A stretch of 64,000 bases of DNA from Ceriagrion tenellum (taxonomy: Eukaryota; Arthropoda; Insecta; Odonata; Coenagrionidae). The notes under the pieces were generated by a model. That model had not been told where the DNA came from. It saw nothing but the letters and a program-made list of their open reading frames with translations, and did not search any database. The DNA lies in assembly GCA_963169105.1 (NCBI GenBank), contig OY720639.1, forward strand, positions 119,061,117 through 119,125,116, read 5' to 3'. Positions 60,911 through 64,000 of the stretch are shown here, in pieces; the first letter of the stretch is position 1, and every line of letters begins with the position of its first letter. A program made the position numbers and the translations under genes.

Positions 60911-63900
60911 GTGCAGGATTGATTTCCGTTTACACGTCCTCAGAGTGAGTTGTCGAGCGGCTTGGGGAATACCCTCCAGGAAATTGAGGAATGAACGAAA
61001 GCTCATTTCAGCTATTTATCCCTATGGAGTTACTTTAACGCAGGGTTTCATTCTTGGCAACCTCGCTGCGGTTTCTAGAATTTCTGTGCCGCAAAGCACA
61101 AACATTTTTCCCGTTTGACACATCAATTTTTTAGGGCCTCTTCCACTCGGACAGTGGCTGCAATTTTGAAATGAATGTAATGAACATACGCACGTAGGTA
61201 TGTTAGCTACCTTCAATGTCCCATTTCATTTTTTTCTCTTTAACATTCGTACGGCACGGTCAAAATACGAATTAGTCTTCTGCATCATGGCCACATTGAT
61301 GAAACGTGCGCATGAAAGAATCAAAAAATATACCTCCGAATCGAAAAGTAATGTTTATAACTTCACTGTCTGAATTCAGGGAATTAGAACTTTTGACCAT
61401 TCATTTGTGTCTCTATACCTACCTGTTAGCACGGGGACTTTCCATATATTTGCTATCATTTTAAAATCTTTCAAAAATGAGTTATTACTTTATTAGTTGC
61501 TGTAACTATTAGGCTTATGTCGAGCGCCTTTGTTTCTCTACGAGATAAGAATTTATAGTTTAACTAATATTTATCTTTCTATTAATTAAATATGGTTAAA
61601 ATAGAACTCACTGAAATATTGGGCATTATCATTCCTAAATGCTCGAGGAATTCAGGGAACATACACAAAAAAGTTCAGTGCTTCAGTTTTTTTTAAGAAA
61701 CCAAAATCTACTAATATTATTATAAGAGTGTACACTTGGACTTTATTGGCATCTAATAACAGGAATACTCAATCGATATGTTGATTATATGTACTTATAT
61801 TTTCCTGTATCTATCTATAATAAGCAGTTTTATTGTAAAACTAACAAATTGAATGCATGGAGAGTGATGTTAATTACATGTGAAATGGTGGCATATTTTT
61901 TTGTTGAGGCTACAAAATATGTGTACGTTAGTTCTAAATATCGCAAAGGCTTAACTATTTTCATAGTAATGATAAACGTTTAAAGTGTAGGGATATATAT
62001 GCTGAATAACTGGTGCGTACATGTATTCAGTTGACCTTCATATCTTCAGTTTTATAATATTAACCCTGATGGTGGAATAAAATATATTCCGAAACAGCAT
62101 GCCAGCATGGAAAAACGAATAATTGAAATATTGACTACCCTGGATAAAATTAATAAATATTAAGCACTATGTCTTGGGTGGGCTATTAAATATAGTAGCG
62201 GGATAAAGGTGGAAGAAATTGATGTCTTATAAGACTTAATAAATCAAGAGGAAAGAATGAGGCACATGTTTTCCTATCTACGAGTTAAAACCAGAAATCA
62301 AAAATCTAAGTTATTGGAAAGCAAACAAATAGGAACTGTAAAATCAAATTATAACGGTCAATATCGTCAGAGTTACCAGTCGAATCTTGTTAGAAATATA
62401 TCAATCGTGGAATCTATGCTCATGTATGGAGATGAAGCCATTCTCAGCGCTTTGATATGTAACGGTAAGGTTTCTGTTTGCTCGAATCCCTAATGATTGG
62501 TAGTCAAACCAGAAGCCAATTGACCACGTGCTTATAGACGTTTGATTTTGAAAAGAAAGTTGTCTAGAATCATGTCGCCTTTAGTTGAGAGATCTCTTGC
62601 AACCGATTCGCTGCAGCTTCCCTAGGGAAAGACCGAGCCCCAATTCGCATGCTCGGCCGCCAATCTTATTTCACGGTACCTATGAATGTAGGTGAGTGAA
62701 GACATTAAGTGACCTCTCCATTCTCAAGAACCTAGTTAGATATGTAAGCCCTATATGGTTTCCCTTTGTAAACCGTGACATTTGGTTTGTAATTCCTGTC
62801 ACCAAAACTAGCTCGAGTGCATTAAATAAGAATGCATTAGTATTTGGGACAAGCACAGTTCAAGATACCCTCAGAAAACAGTGGTGCCAGATTTTTCGAC
62901 CCTCAACCCACCACCAAAGCGCCCTAAATCTTTTTTTTTCCATAAACCATTTAAATCGTTTTCTTCCATAGATGACTAGTAGTACGGAGGAAAGTTGTAG
63001 ACATGATGAATTGAAACCTTCTGATAGCAATTGTTTCAATAAAAAGCCGCTAGGTTAAACAGCCGAAACTCAACCGTTTCACCTTGGAATTTAATCAAAA
63101 ATTCAATTTTAGTAAACACTGAAGCTTTAATCTGTGGGTCATTCCTTAGAAAAATCGGAAATCTGCCAGAGGAGTTCTCATCAAAGCTTATATGCATTCA
63201 TTCATATTACGTATTACTTATTTATTTCACTTTGAATTCCAATTTATTTTATTCTTTCATCATCAAAATTTGAAATTTTCTTTAACTTTTTTGAGTTCAT
63301 TGAGCGTTGAGAAGGCATTTCAGAAATGAATAAATCATTAGAAAACCAGAAAAAAACAATTCATATCCTGAATATAACCGAACTTTCATCTCTGTGCTCG
63401 CTGTGTTATTCTCGTGCAAATTTCAATCTCATTACGATTAATCACACTAGCAAACAGTATATGCATAGAGACGAATTTTTGTATGAGTATGAGGTTTTAG
63501 GCACCATACGAGTTCAGTTAAAGAGCTCAATTATTGGACCTGGGTGGAAGCACCGCGAGAGTATTAGTTATTCCAGCATCACCATAATACGATCTTTCAC
63601 CGTGATTTACCCGTTAAACCACATGAAAAGTATCATGAAACGACTGTACTACGAACCTTTAGGGCTGTGCAAGAGTCACCTAGAATGTCTGTATTAAAAT
63701 GGATTACTAGTGTCCTGTGTAGCTCTTGTTGTGCTCACCTCTCGCAGCAAAGGAAAATTTCCCAATCAACAATTTAGTAAGAGTATATGGTAATAGTGTA
63801 CTTTTGGGCGGGATTCCATTTCCTGTGATAGAGCAAATTTCCTGAGCACACGCAAATGCGTGTCGGGAATCTTGAAGAACGTGGAATCGCAGGGGCTTAA

Positions 63901-64000
63901 AAAAATCTTAATAGCCTCTGTTCAGGGGTTTTTGTAAATCGTCAGGTTTAAATGTTTTCTCTTTCCTATCCTGTAAATGCCTCCGTCCCTTTTATCATGA
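60911..64000. other. AT-rich non-coding stretch
   Basis: No gene or repeat is supported. The longest frame, 63326-63697 plus (123 codons), shows no recognisable domain, signal or flanking splice pattern. Confidence 0.4.

Noticed and set aside
63326..63697. 123-codon plus-strand frame
   Set aside because: No recognisable family, no neighbouring exon or promoter signal; length is within chance for 64 kb.

Overview
This window looks like non-coding nuclear DNA from an arthropod, most likely an insect. It is AT-rich. The longest open frame is 145 codons, and I found no frame with a recognisable host protein, no convincing exon series, no rRNA or tRNA gene, and nothing bacterial. The clearest clue to the host is a degraded copy of mitochondrial cytochrome b near 50.7-51.2 kb. 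It reads correctly only with the invertebrate mitochondrial code (TGA as Trp, ATA as Met, AGA as Ser). I cannot name the species.

What can be identified is mostly mobile DNA and repeats. From left to right: a 5'-truncated, decayed CR1/Jockey-type LINE on the minus strand (5.1-6.8 kb); a pyrimidine-rich microsatellite patch (10.6-10.9 kb); two inverted repeats that would fold into hairpins (12.6 and 13.1 kb); a possible LINE C-terminal remnant (18.3-18.6 kb); a tRNA-derived SINE with clear target-site duplications, split by a 640-bp MITE-like element (18.77-19.72 kb); two local tandem duplications (20.75 and 22.0 kb); and a degenerate possible repeat (23.6-24.1 kb). A cluster of three more SINE copies, one of them intact, follows at 27.7-30.9 kb.

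The right half holds spaced direct repeats and a 47-bp perfect inverted repeat (35.5-37.0 kb), a possible LINE 3' end (37.5-38.0 kb), a pair of about 210-bp direct repeats 1.24 kb apart (42.7-44.2 kb), a short repeated motif (46.3-46.5 kb), a TTAA-flanked 213-bp MITE (49.3 kb), the mitochondrial insertion (50.7-51.2 kb), another LINE C-terminal remnant (52.4-52.6 kb), and a structured motif resembling a hammerhead core (57.2 kb). Between these lie several GC- and CpG-richer, pyrimidine-rich patches of 0.3-0.6 kb. They are the best places to look for promoters or exons, but I see no decisive signal in them.

No gene system or operon can be reconstructed. The most informative structures are the nested SINE/MITE insertion, which gives relative insertion order and the MITE boundaries, and the MITE's layered termini. 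The window is best read as an intergenic stretch or part of a large intron.
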